Assembly: GCF_900113745.1 (NCBI RefSeq)
Contig: NZ_FOQL01000001.1
Span: 310,001 to 374,000, forward strand
DNA: 64,000 nt
Direction: 5' to 3'
From: Pseudomonas guineae
GTDB lineage: Bacteria > Pseudomonadota > Gammaproteobacteria > Pseudomonadales > Pseudomonadaceae
The position numbers and the translations under genes were made by a program. The number at the start of each line of letters is the position of its first letter. Within the stretch, counting starts at the first letter, position 1. Below the pieces are notes generated by a model that had not been told where the DNA came from, searched no databases, and worked only from the letters and a program-made list of their open reading frames with translations. Positions 37,721 through 46,057 of this stretch are shown one piece after another.

Positions 37721-38484
37721 GCCGCCCGATTCTCGAAGTAAGCGGCCTATCCATGCGCTTCGGCGGCCTGCTGGCCGTTAATGGCGTAGGTTTGTCCGTA
37801 CAAGAAAAACAAGTGGTGTCGATGATCGGCCCGAACGGCGCTGGCAAGACCACCGTATTCAACTGCTTGACCGGCTTCTACCAGCCCTCCGCGGGCAGCA
37901 TCAGCCTGGATGGCGAGCAGATCGAAGGCCTGCCCGGCCACAAGATCGCGCGCAAAGGCGTAGTACGCACCTTCCAGAATGTGCGTCTATTTAAGGACAT
38001 GACCGCGGTGGAAAATCTGCTGGTCGCGCAACATCGCCACCTCAACACAAACTTCCTCGCAGGGCTGTTCAAAACCCCGGCGTTTAGCAAAAGCGAACGT
38101 GAGGCGATGGATTACGCCGCGCATTGGCTGGACCAGGTCAACCTGACCGAGTTCGCCAACCGCCCGGCCGGCACCCTGGCGTACGGCCAGCAACGTCGCC
38201 TGGAAATCGCCCGTTGCATGATGACCCGCCCGCGCATCCTGATGCTCGATGAACCCGCTGCCGGGCTCAACCCGCGCGAAACCGACGACCTTAAAGCGCT
38301 GATTGGCATGCTGCGCGATCAGCACAACGTCACCGTGCTGCTGATCGAGCATGACATGAAACTGGTCATGAGCATTTCCGACCACATCTACGTGATCAAC
38401 CAGGGCACGCCCCTGGCGGACGGTACGCCGGAGCAAATCCGCGAGAATCCGGACGTGATCAAAGCCTACCTAGGGGAAGCGTGA
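37717..38484 (+). CDS. braF: Branched-chain amino-acid transport ATPase BraF/LivG
   Basis: ATPase subunit, 255 residues. Walker [10 protein letters not shown], LivG-type insert ([20 protein letters not shown]), signature [15 protein letters not shown] and Walker [14 protein letters not shown] are intact. It overlaps braE by 4 bp and meets braG at TGATG. Confidence 0.96.
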   Translation: MSRPILEVSGLSMRFGGLLAVNGVGLSVQEKQVVSMIGPNGAGKTTVFNCLTGFYQPSAGSISLDGEQIEGLPGHKIARKGVVRTFQNVRLFKDMTAVENLLVAQHRHLNTNFLAGLFKTPAFSKSEREAMDYAAHWLDQVNLTEFANRPAGTLAYGQQRRLEIARCMMTRPRILMLDEPAAGLNPRETDDLKALIGMLRDQHNVTVLLIEHDMKLVMSISDHIYVINQGTPLADGTPEQIRENPDVIKAYLGEA

Positions 38485-39185
38485 TGCTGTATTTCGAGAA
38501 CGTTTCCACCTTCTACGGCAAGATCCAGGCGCTGCATGACGTCAACGTTGAAGTCCGCCAGGGTGAAATTGTCACCCTGATCGGCGCCAACGGTGCTGGT
38601 AAGTCGACCCTGCTGATGACCCTGTGCGGCAACCCACAGGCCAGCAGCGGCAGCATTCGCTATCAGGGCGAAGAGCTGATCGGCATGGATACGCCTGAAA
38701 TCATGCGCAAAAGCATTGCCGTGGTCCCGGAAGGTCGCCGCGTATTCGCCCGCCTGACAGTGGAAGAAAACCTGGAAATGGGTGGCTTCTTCGGCAGCAA
38801 AGCCGATAACCAAGAGCAGATGGACAAGGTCCTGCACCTGTTCCCACGCCTGCGTGAGCGCTTCGCCCAACGCGCCGGCACCATGTCTGGCGGTGAACAA
38901 CAAATGCTCGCCATCGGTCGAGCCTTGATGAGCAAGCCCACCCTGCTGCTGCTCGACGAGCCGTCACTGGGTTTGGCGCCGATCATTATCCAGCAGATCT
39001 TCGACATCATCGAACAGCTACGTAAGGAGGGAGTCACGGTGTTCCTGGTCGAGCAGAACGCCAACCAGGCGCTCAAACTCGCAGACCGTGGCTATGTGCT
39101 GGAAAACGGCCGAATCGTTATGCAAGGCAGTGGTGAAGAACTGCTAACCAACCCTAAAGTACGCGATGCCTATCTCGGTGGCTGA
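38484..39185 (+). CDS. braG: Branched-chain amino-acid transport ATPase BraG/LivF
   Basis: Second ATPase, 233 residues from [20 protein letters not shown]. The ATG at 38484 shares its A with the braF stop; a GTG one codon earlier is possible. Walker A GANGAGKST, signature MSGGEQQMLAIGRALMS and Walker B LLLLDEPSLGLAP are present. It is the last gene of the bra unit; a terminator lies 26 bp downstream. Confidence 0.96.
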   Translation: MLYFENVSTFYGKIQALHDVNVEVRQGEIVTLIGANGAGKSTLLMTLCGNPQASSGSIRYQGEELIGMDTPEIMRKSIAVVPEGRRVFARLTVEENLEMGGFFGSKADNQEQMDKVLHLFPRLRERFAQRAGTMSGGEQQMLAIGRALMSKPTLLLLDEPSLGLAPIIIQQIFDIIEQLRKEGVTVFLVEQNANQALKLADRGYVLENGRIVMQGSGEELLTNPKVRDAYLGG

Positions 39186-39210
39186 TCTTGTTGGATAGCG
39201 TTTCATTGCA

Positions 39211-39245
39211 ACAAAAAAGCCGCTGACTTCAGCGGCTTTTTTGTT
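39211..39245. terminator. Bidirectional terminator between braG and gltS
   Basis: AGCCGCTGA/TCAGCGGCT stem with flanking AAAAAA and TTTTTT tracts. It suits both the plus-strand bra operon and the minus-strand gltS. Confidence 0.9.
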
Positions 39246-39290
39246 TTGGCATTCTGCTTAGCGCTCCATCGGGCTCGCCCAAGCCGGCAA

Positions 39291-40505
39291 TCAGACGGCA
39301 GCGAATGCGTTGAGGAACCAGGTAATCAATGGGATCGCAACGATATCGATCAGCACCGCGCCACAGAGCGGAACAATGATAAAGGCCTTGTAGGAGAACA
39401 CTTTGTAGTGCTCGCACACCGCGCCCATATTCGCCACCGCATTGGGCGTCGCACCGAGGCCATGGCCCATGAAGCCCGCACACAAAACCGCCGCATCATA
39501 GTTGCTGCCCAGCAGGCGAAACAGCACAAACACCGTCAGCAAAACCATCACCACAACCTGCACAACCAATATGCCAAGCAGTGGCAAACCGAGTTGTTCC
39601 AGCTCCCAGAACTTCAGACTCATCATCGCCATGGTCAGGAAAATCCCTAAACAGACATCACCAATGGTGCTGATGGCAGTATCAGGAATCTCGATGACTC
39701 GAGCACGGTCATTGAGGTTGCGCAACAGAACCGCAACAAACATGGCACCGACGTAGCTGGGAAGCACAACACCAAGGTGATCCTTCAAGGCGTCACCCAG
39801 CCAGAACCCCAGCACCATGATGACTAGGATGCACGCCAATAAACGCAACAATGTTGCTGCATCAAGAGCCTGAGCCGGCGCCTGTGCCCCCGTATTCAGC
39901 GTGCCTAATGAGCCGACCTGCTCTGCCACTACCGCCAGTTTTTTGCGCTCGATCAACCAGCGCGCTACTGGTGTCCCAAGCAGACCGCCCGCGACCATGC
40001 CGAAGGTTGCAGCAGCAAGCGCGGCGGTTGTTGCGCCCTGAGCACCAAGGCTTTCAGCAACCGGCCCAAATGCGGCGGCGGCGCCAAAGCCGCCCTCAAG
40101 GGAAACAGCACCGGCCATCAAGCCTAGCAACGGGTCGATACCCAAAAGGCTAGCGACGCCCACACCCAAAGCATTTTGCAGCAGCGCCAGGAACCAACAT
40201 GCACCTAGATAAACAAATAGGATCTTACCGCCCTGACGCAGCAGCCCAAGGCTTCCCCCCAGCCCTACCGTGGTAAAGAACGCCACCATCAAAGGGGTTT
40301 GCAAGGCCGTATCAAATGTCAGACTCAGTAACTGTTGGTCACGTAGAAGCCATACCAGCAAGGCAAATCCAAAGCCGCCGATAACGGGAGCAGGCACACA
40401 GAGCTGGGTTAACCAGTGACTGCGTTTTTTCAGGAAGGCGCCCGCCCCAAGCAACAGCAAAGCCAGGGCGGTGGTCGTCAATGCATCCAGTTCAAGCGTC
40501 AACAT
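39291..40505 (-). CDS. gltS: Sodium/glutamate symporter GltS
   Basis: Na+-coupled L-glutamate importer, 404 residues with about ten membrane spans in two inverted halves. Each half has a GSLG/GGFG-type reentrant loop (LEGGFGAAAAFGPVAESLG and CAGFMGHGLGATPNAVANMG). The N-terminus MLTLELDALTTTALALLLLG matches the family. It is downstream of hutG (62 bp) in an iclR-hutG-gltS series, which fits uptake of the glutamate that HutG would also yield. Confidence 0.93.
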   Translation of the reverse strand: MLTLELDALTTTALALLLLGAGAFLKKRSHWLTQLCVPAPVIGGFGFALLVWLLRDQQLLSLTFDTALQTPLMVAFFTTVGLGGSLGLLRQGGKILFVYLGACWFLALLQNALGVGVASLLGIDPLLGLMAGAVSLEGGFGAAAAFGPVAESLGAQGATTAALAAATFGMVAGGLLGTPVARWLIERKKLAVVAEQVGSLGTLNTGAQAPAQALDAATLLRLLACILVIMVLGFWLGDALKDHLGVVLPSYVGAMFVAVLLRNLNDRARVIEIPDTAISTIGDVCLGIFLTMAMMSLKFWELEQLGLPLLGILVVQVVVMVLLTVFVLFRLLGSNYDAAVLCAGFMGHGLGATPNAVANMGAVCEHYKVFSYKAFIIVPLCGAVLIDIVAIPLITWFLNAFAAV

Positions 40506-40567
40506 GGCAGAGTTCTCTCTTGTTATTGTTGATCAGTTTCTGATCCGACAGGTGTACTCGAATAACC

Positions 40568-41506
40568 TCAATCGACCATGCTGGCCAAAAGCCGCGCACC
40601 AATACGCGCAGTGCGATTGTCTTGATCAAGGCTTGGGTTGAGTTCGGCAATATCAGCTAGGCGAAGCTTGCCGCTGGCTTTGGCCAGCCGAACCAAGTGT
40701 TCGACCAGCATGACGTCGACGCCGTGAGCCGATGGCGCACTCACACCCGGAGCCTGCCCGGCGGGCAGTACGTCCAGGCAGACAGTCATATAGAGGTGAT
40801 CAATGCTGCTCAGGAACTCTTCAAGGAATGATTCGATGCCGGGCAAATTCCAGCTTTGCATTTGCCTATCAAGCAGATAACGCACGTTCAAGCGTTCCGC
40901 CTGCTCGAACAGTGACTGGGTGTTGTTGTGCTGACTGATACCTAAGCAGCAATACGCAAATTCAATATCCGCCGCTTGGCAATACTCAGCGATCTGTAAA
41001 AACGGTGTCCCAGAACTGCTTCGTTCAGCGAAGCGCAAATCAAAATGCGCATCAAAATTCAAAATGCCAATTCTTGGCCGCGCCTCTTGAGCACAGAGAA
41101 AATCTGCCAACCCGGTGAAACTGGCCAGGGCAATCTCATGACCGCCGCCCAAGCCCAGAGGCAAGTGTCCCTGGCTAAGCATCTCGGTCATTCTTTGCGC
41201 ATAACGCTGTTGCGCAGACTCCAGATCCGCACCTTCACAGCTCACATCACCCGCGTCATAAACAGCGCTAGAACCGTGCCAAGCGAGGCTGGACAACGCT
41301 TTGCGTAAGGCTGGCGGCCCCTGACGCGCACCCGTGCGACCCTGATTGCGCTTAACGCCTTCATCGCTGGCCAAGCCAATTAGGGCCACACCAGCGGATT
41401 GATCTGGCGCATAGGGCTGCACCCACTGGTGCCAACGCAACGCACTCTGCCCTTCGCCAGCATCAGTACGGCCTCTCCATACCTGCATATCTGGGGTGAT
41501 GGTCAT
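40568..41506 (-). CDS. hutG: Formimidoylglutamase HutG-like (arginase/agmatinase superfamily)
   Basis: Mn-dependent ureohydrolase, 312 residues. Metal-site motifs are [18 protein letters not shown] and a C-terminal [20 protein letters not shown]. The last segment and [14 protein letters not shown] are typical of formiminoglutamate hydrolases rather than arginase or agmatinase. It would release glutamate and formamide. It lies 18 bp after an IclR regulator and 62 bp before gltS. The other hut genes are not here, so a related amidine substrate is possible. Confidence 0.8.
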   Translation of the reverse strand: MTITPDMQVWRGRTDAGEGQSALRWHQWVQPYAPDQSAGVALIGLASDEGVKRNQGRTGARQGPPALRKALSSLAWHGSSAVYDAGDVSCEGADLESAQQRYAQRMTEMLSQGHLPLGLGGGHEIALASFTGLADFLCAQEARPRIGILNFDAHFDLRFAERSSSGTPFLQIAEYCQAADIEFAYCCLGISQHNNTQSLFEQAERLNVRYLLDRQMQSWNLPGIESFLEEFLSSIDHLYMTVCLDVLPAGQAPGVSAPSAHGVDVMLVEHLVRLAKASGKLRLADIAELNPSLDQDNRTARIGARLLASMVD

Positions 41507-41524
41507 GTATTGCTCTCTTAATAT

Positions 41525-42250
41525 TCAGTCAAGGCGGGCGCTAACCCTTAAGGCCGCATCCTGGGTCCAACGGATCAGGCGATCACTGCGTTGTTCTGCC
41601 CGAAAAGCCGGTGCCATCAAACTGATCACACCGTGAAGTCGTCCCCGGCTATCAAACAGAGGAGCGCTGACGCCCCAGACGCCCTCATCAATTTCGCCAT
41701 TTGAAACGGCATAGCCGGCCTGCCTGATCTCAGCAAAATTGAGCAGGTAATTTTCCAGTGCTGGCGCTTCAATGCCTTTCTCGGTCAATACCGCCAAACT
41801 CTGCGCCTGCTCCATAAAGGCCAACAATGCGCGAGCAGAAGCACCAATCAACAAGGGCTGAGCCAGGCCTTTCTGATAACAGCAGCGCAGGGGTTGCTGG
41901 CTATCAACCAACTCCACACATATCGCCTGGCCATTGCTGGGCACCATCAGGGCAACGCTTTCCTGGCTCAACTCGGCCAAGCGCTTAAGCTCGGGCTTAG
42001 CCAATGTCACCAGCACCGCGTCACGATCGAACTTCTTGGCCAACTGCATGCACGCCGGGCCAGGCAAATAGCGGCCTTGACCGTTGTCTTCGGCCAAGCC
42101 CCAACGCAGCAGGGTTTTCAAATGGCGATAAGTGCTGCTCAAGGGCTGCCCCAGACTTTCCGATAGTGCCTTGGCCGAGATGACCTCGTCGGCCTGACCC
42201 AAGGCGACCAATATCTGCAGCAAGCGATCAGTTGGCGTGTTGTAGTTCAT
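41525..42250 (-). CDS. IclR-family transcriptional regulator
   Basis: 241 residues from MNYNTPTDRLLQILVALGQA, with AAGGAG upstream; the longer frame lacks conservation. An N-terminal winged helix (ESLGQPLSSTYRHLKTLLRW) is followed by the IclR effector domain (ALMVPSNGQAICVELVDSQQ and GEIDEGVWGVSAPLFDSRG). It leads the iclR-hutG-gltS series and is therefore probably the local regulator, with formiminoglutamate or glutamate derivatives as candidate effectors. Confidence 0.88.
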   Translation of the reverse strand: MNYNTPTDRLLQILVALGQADEVISAKALSESLGQPLSSTYRHLKTLLRWGLAEDNGQGRYLPGPACMQLAKKFDRDAVLVTLAKPELKRLAELSQESVALMVPSNGQAICVELVDSQQPLRCCYQKGLAQPLLIGASARALLAFMEQAQSLAVLTEKGIEAPALENYLLNFAEIRQAGYAVSNGEIDEGVWGVSAPLFDSRGRLHGVISLMAPAFRAEQRSDRLIRWTQDAALRVSARLD

Positions 42251-42285
42251 AGGTGCTCCTTGATATTCATGGTGCGCGAACTTTC

Positions 42286-42296
42286 TCATTTAATGA
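42286..42296. promoter_or_regulatory. Candidate IclR operator
   Basis: The palindrome TCATTTAATGA is embedded in TTTCTCATTTAATGAAAT, 36 bp before the iclR start. A second TAATGAAAT occurs about 30 bp further upstream (near 42322). The repeated half-sites suggest an autoregulatory site; the call is inference. Confidence 0.4.
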
Positions 42297-42474
42297 AATC
42301 CAAGTCCCACTGAGTGAGAATAATGAAATAATTAGGCGACCAAAGGCTCACCCGCCCCGGCCGAGGGCAGAAACACAGCTCAGCCGAAAATATCTGGCAC
42401 CCACCGACTCATCCGTACATAAGCGCTGCGGACAGTTACAATGGCGGCCCTTTGTTTTTTGATGACTGCTTTTT

Positions 42475-43185
42475 ATGACCGAGCCTGTTCGCCTGTCCAA
42501 ACGCCTGATTGAAGTGATCGGCTGTTCGCGCCGCGAGGCCGAGCTGTATATCGAGGGTGGCTGGGTCACGGTGGACGGTGTGGTCGTCGAAGAGCCGCAA
42601 TCCAAAGTCAGTGAGCAACGCGTCGAACTGCTCGCCGATGCAGTACTGACGCCCAGCGAGCCGGTCACCCTGCTACTCAACGTACCCGCAGGGCACTACC
42701 CGGATCGCGCCATCGAGAGCATCGGCCCAGCTAGCCATTGGACGGACGACGCTAGCGGCATCCGCCCGCTGAAAAGCCATTTCGCCCGCCTCAATAGCTG
42801 CGCGCCGCTGCAAGTCGGCGCCGACGGCCTGCATGTATTGACCCAAGACTGGCGCATCGAGCGCAAGCTCAAGGAAGACCTCAACAAACTCGAGCAGGAG
42901 TATGTGGTTGAGGTCGTCGGCGCCTTAAGCGCCAGCCAGCTCAAGCGCTTGGCTCATGGCCTGACCTTCAATGGCGTGGCGTTGCCGCCGTGCAAGGTCA
43001 GCTGGCAGAACGAGACCCGCCTGCGCTTCGCCTTGAAAAATCCGCTGCCCGGGCAGCTGGTTTTCATGTGCAACAGCGTCGACCTCAAGGTACTGGGCAT
43101 GAAGCGCATCCGTATCGGTGGCGTATCGATGGCCAAAGTACAGCCAGGGCAATGGCGCTACCTGGCTGGCAAAGAACGTTTCTAA
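42475..43185 (+). CDS. RsuA/RluB-family pseudouridine synthase homologue lacking the catalytic Asp
   Basis: 236 residues. An N-terminal S4 RNA-binding domain (RLSKRLIEVIGCSRREAELY to about residue 60) is followed by an RsuA/RluB-type synthase fold with LEQEYVVEV and LPGQLVFMCNSVDLKVLGMKR. In active members the GRLD-x-x-(S/T)-x-GLLLLTND motif supplies the catalytic Asp. Here the aligned stretch is APLQVGADGLHVLTQD (110-125), so Asp is replaced by Gln113 and the GR is lost. It probably binds rRNA or another RNA without making pseudouridine, or uses another residue. Confidence 0.75.
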   Translation: MTEPVRLSKRLIEVIGCSRREAELYIEGGWVTVDGVVVEEPQSKVSEQRVELLADAVLTPSEPVTLLLNVPAGHYPDRAIESIGPASHWTDDASGIRPLKSHFARLNSCAPLQVGADGLHVLTQDWRIERKLKEDLNKLEQEYVVEVVGALSASQLKRLAHGLTFNGVALPPCKVSWQNETRLRFALKNPLPGQLVFMCNSVDLKVLGMKRIRIGGVSMAKVQPGQWRYLAGKERF

Positions 43186-43233
43186 TTTTTTAGCTGATGC
43201 GTTTTGTGCATCAGCCCTTTTCAGGACCACCCC

Positions 43234-43698
43234 ATGCTTAATAACGACGTACTGCGCAGCCTGCGCTACACCCTCGACATCAGCGATGCGCAGATGGTCG
43301 AAATCATCCAGCTGAGCGGCAAAAAAATCACCGTCGCTGAACTCAGCCCACTGCTGAAAAAAGATGATGAAGAGGGTTTTACCGCTTGCGACGATGAGCT
43401 GATGGCGCACTTCCTCGACGGCCTGGTGTACTTCAAGCGGGGTAAGGATGACAGCCGTCCAGGCCAACCTTTCGAGCTGCCAATCACCAACAACATCGTG
43501 CTGAAAAAATTGCGCGTGGCGTTCGAGTTGAAAGAAGACGACATGCACGCAGTCATGACCAGCGTCGACTGCCCGGTGTCTAAACCGGAGATGAGTGCAC
43601 TGTTTCGCAAGTTCGGTCACAGCAACTACCGCACTTGCGGTGATCAATTCCTGCGTAACTTCCTCAAGGGCCTGACCCTGCGCGAACGCGGCGAATAA
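43234..43698 (+). CDS. DUF1456 (YehS-like) protein
   Basis: 154 residues from MLNNDVLRSLRYTLDISDAQ, with AGGA upstream; a start ten codons earlier is less likely. Two similar ~70-residue halves (NNDVLRSLRYTLDISD... and TNNIVLKKLRVAFELKEDD...) form the duplicated DUF1456 repeat. Each half ends with a F-L-x-G-L segment (AHFLDGLVYFKRG and RNFLKGLTLRERG). Cytoplasmic; function unknown. Confidence 0.88.
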   Translation: MLNNDVLRSLRYTLDISDAQMVEIIQLSGKKITVAELSPLLKKDDEEGFTACDDELMAHFLDGLVYFKRGKDDSRPGQPFELPITNNIVLKKLRVAFELKEDDMHAVMTSVDCPVSKPEMSALFRKFGHSNYRTCGDQFLRNFLKGLTLRERGE

Positions 43699-43811
43699 TT
43701 CAGTCTTTTGTCATGCGCCCTGCATGGCAGCGTATTTCCAAGGGCAATAGTGCCTGCCGCTCGGCAGGCGCGCGATTAGGCTGGTGGCATTCATCCCCCT
43801 GAGGATTTGCC

Positions 43812-44582
43812 ATGCACCCCTACTTTGATCTGCAAGGCCGCACCGCTCTGGTTACCGGCGGCACCCGTGGCATCGGCAAGATGATCGCCAAAGCCTTTGT
43901 TGAAGCGGGCGCAACCGTTTACGTGTGCGCCCGTGACGGCGAAGCCTGCGCGCAAGCCGCCGCCGAACTGTCAGCCTTCGGCACCTGTCACGGTCTTGCC
44001 GCTAATTTGGCCAGCGAAGAAGGCGTGCAGATATTGGCTGCCGATTTGAGCAGCCGTATCAGCCAACTCGATATTTTGGTCAACAACGCTGGCACCACGT
44101 GGGGCGCACCCCTGGAGAGCTACCCAGCCAGAGGCTGGGAAAAGGTCATGCAACTCAACGTCACGTCGGTATTCAGCTGCATCCAGCAACTACTGCCACT
44201 GCTGCGCAAGGCTGGTAGCACCATCAACCCGTCGCGGGTGATCAACATAGGCTCAGTCGCAGGCATGACCTCGCATGGCGAAAACGCTTACGCCTACGGC
44301 CCGAGCAAAGCGGCGCTGCATCAACTGTCGCGCATGCTCGCCCGCGAACTGGTGCGCGACCACATCAACGTTAACGTCATCGCACCTGGGCGCTTCCCCA
44401 GCAAGATGACCCAGCACATTGCCAGCGATGAAGCAGCCATGGCCGAAGACACCGCCCTGATCCCAATGCAGCGCTGGGGACGTGAAGAAGAAATGGCCGC
44501 CCTGGCGATCAGTCTGGCCAGTACCGCCGGTGCTTATATGACCGGCGCAATCATCCCTATCGACGGCGGCTTTAGCCTCTAG
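43812..44582 (+). CDS. rhlG: NADPH-dependent 3-oxoacyl reductase RhlG (SDR family)
   Basis: 256 residues. The Rossmann motif TGGTRGIG, NNAG (90s), the catalytic Ser (NIGSVAG) and YxxxK (YAYGPSK) are all present. MHPYFDLQGRTALVTGG and VMQLNVTSVFSCIQQLLPLL are very close to P. aeruginosa RhlG as I remember it. RhlG was proposed to supply beta-hydroxyacyl groups for rhamnolipid or PHA; its role in rhamnolipids is debated. It is a single gene 39 bp before trmO. Confidence 0.87.
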   Translation: MHPYFDLQGRTALVTGGTRGIGKMIAKAFVEAGATVYVCARDGEACAQAAAELSAFGTCHGLAANLASEEGVQILAADLSSRISQLDILVNNAGTTWGAPLESYPARGWEKVMQLNVTSVFSCIQQLLPLLRKAGSTINPSRVINIGSVAGMTSHGENAYAYGPSKAALHQLSRMLARELVRDHINVNVIAPGRFPSKMTQHIASDEAAMAEDTALIPMQRWGREEEMAALAISLASTAGAYMTGAIIPIDGGFSL

Positions 44583-44621
44583 TCAGGTACTATTGCGGCG
44601 TTTTCACTCGATCACGCCGCC

Positions 44622-45317
44622 ATGTCTTATTCTGTTTCGCCCATCGGTTTTGTGCGCTCCTGCTTCAAGGAGAAGTTCGCCATTCCTCGCCAGCCACAAC
44701 TCGCCCCCGCCGCCCGCGGCGTGCTGGAATTGCTTGCACCTTTCGATAACGGCGATGCGATACAAGGCCTGGAGCAGGTCAGCCATGTCTGGCTGCTGTT
44801 TCTGTTTCATCAGGCGCTGGAAGACAAACCACGGCTAAAGGTACGCCCGCCGCGGCTGGGTGGTAACCAATCGGTCGGGGTATTCAGCACCCGGGCCACT
44901 CATCGTCCCAACGGCATCGGCCAGTCCGTGGTCAAGCTGGATAAAGTCGAACCGGGCAAGCTCTGGCTCTCCGGTATTGACCTGCTGGATGGCACGCCCG
45001 TGCTGGATATCAAGCCCTACGTGCCTTACGCCGACAGCGTCATGGAGGCCTATAACCGCATCGCCGACAGCGCCCCGGCGTTGATCGGGGTGACGTGGCA
45101 AGATGAGGCGCTGCTGCAGGCCCACAGCCACGCCCAGCGCCTGGCTGAACCTCTAGTAGCGCTGATCGAACAATGCCTGGCCCAGGACCCGCGCCCGGCC
45201 TATCAGCAGCCCTCCCCAGAGCGCCGCTACGGTGTGCGCTTCTGGGATGTCGATGTGCACTGGCATTACCCGCAACCTGGCTGCATCCGCGTGCTGGATG
45301 TGCTGTTGGCCGGCTGA
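44622..45317 (+). CDS. trmO: tRNA (N6-threonylcarbamoyl-A37)-N6-methyltransferase TrmO (TsaA/YaeB)
   Basis: 231 residues. The N-terminal beta-barrel (VSPIGFVRSCFKEKFAIPRQ) and the SAM-binding segment STRATHRPNGIGQSVVKL followed by GIDLLDGTPVLDIKPYVPY define the TsaA/TrmO family. It methylates t6A37 in tRNA-Thr. The C-terminal domain (AYQQPSPERRYGVRFWDVDV) is also typical. The ribosome site is weak. Confidence 0.93.
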   Translation: MSYSVSPIGFVRSCFKEKFAIPRQPQLAPAARGVLELLAPFDNGDAIQGLEQVSHVWLLFLFHQALEDKPRLKVRPPRLGGNQSVGVFSTRATHRPNGIGQSVVKLDKVEPGKLWLSGIDLLDGTPVLDIKPYVPYADSVMEAYNRIADSAPALIGVTWQDEALLQAHSHAQRLAEPLVALIEQCLAQDPRPAYQQPSPERRYGVRFWDVDVHWHYPQPGCIRVLDVLLAG

Positions 45318-45426
45318 CGGCTACAGACCGGGCCGCGCCTCTCTGCGCCTGCGCCGTAAGACTCGCAGCAGAAGCTTATTTTGTCTTATATTTGAAATAA
45401 AAATGTATACAAAAAAGGAATCATTG

Positions 45427-45840
45427 ATGCTCGAACGTTCTGGTCGTCTAAATGGCTTACGCCATATCGCTCTGCTCGTGCCCAACCTGGAAGCCTGCGA
45501 ACGCTTCTACGTGGACATCCTCGGCATGTAGGTGCTGCACCGCGCCAATCCGGACTTGGTTTACCTGACCTGCGGTAATGACAACCTCTCCCTGGGCCGC
45601 GCCTTTACCCCTAGCAGCGGCGAACAAGCCGTCGATCACTACGGTTTTATCGTCGACAGCATCGAAGAGTTGCACGCCTGGTACCACTACTTCAAAGAGC
45701 AAGGCGTCACCTTGCTTGATCAGCCTTTTGCCCATGGCGATGGCGCGCACAGCTTCCACCTGCTCGATCCCGCCGGTAACAAGGTGCAGCCGATCTACCA
45801 TCCAGCAGTTTCTGGGCAGCGCTTCAGCCACGCGCAATAA
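45427..45840 (+). pseudogene. VOC-family (glyoxalase-like) gene interrupted by an in-frame amber codon
   Basis: From ATG 45427 (AAGGA upstream) the frame reads MLERSGRLNGLRHIALLVPN and runs 34 codons to ERFYVDILGM. It then meets TAG at 45529-45531 and continues in the same frame for 102 codons (VLHRANPDLVYLTCGNDN, HYGFIVDSIEELHAWYHYF, HSFHLLDPAGNKVQPIY). Together this is a full-length single VOC domain with its metal-site His and Glu-bearing strands. Homologues have E or Q at the stop, so one base (GAG or CAG to TAG) explains the break. A GTG follows at once, so re-initiation could make the C-terminal part. A sequencing error is possible. Confidence 0.8.
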
Positions 45841-46057
45841 CGGCGCAACGCAGCGCTATTGCGATGCATGCTAGCTGAGCTCATGCTTGGCCGAGTAAAG
45901 CCTCACCAGTGGCTACGGGCATTGCAGGCGTGGGGCAGAAAAGCGTTTCCTGTTGCCTGCCTTACAGGTAAGTTGCACGTGCAGGCTATACTGCCAAATA
46001 GCCAGTAAGCGACTTAATCTGCCTGCAATCATGCTCAGACGACGTATTGTGATACGT

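Noticed and set aside
40568..41506. Loss of a metal ligand in HutG (CLDVLP where arginases have DxD)
   Set aside because: As I recall, formimidoylglutamases of this subgroup commonly carry CLDVLP at that point, so it is not clear evidence of inactivation; an alignment would settle it.
45529..45531. In-frame TAG considered as programmed recoding (for example a non-standard amino acid)
   Set aside because: TAG is not a selenocysteine codon and no pyrrolysine system is expected in Pseudomonas; a point mutation or read error is simpler.
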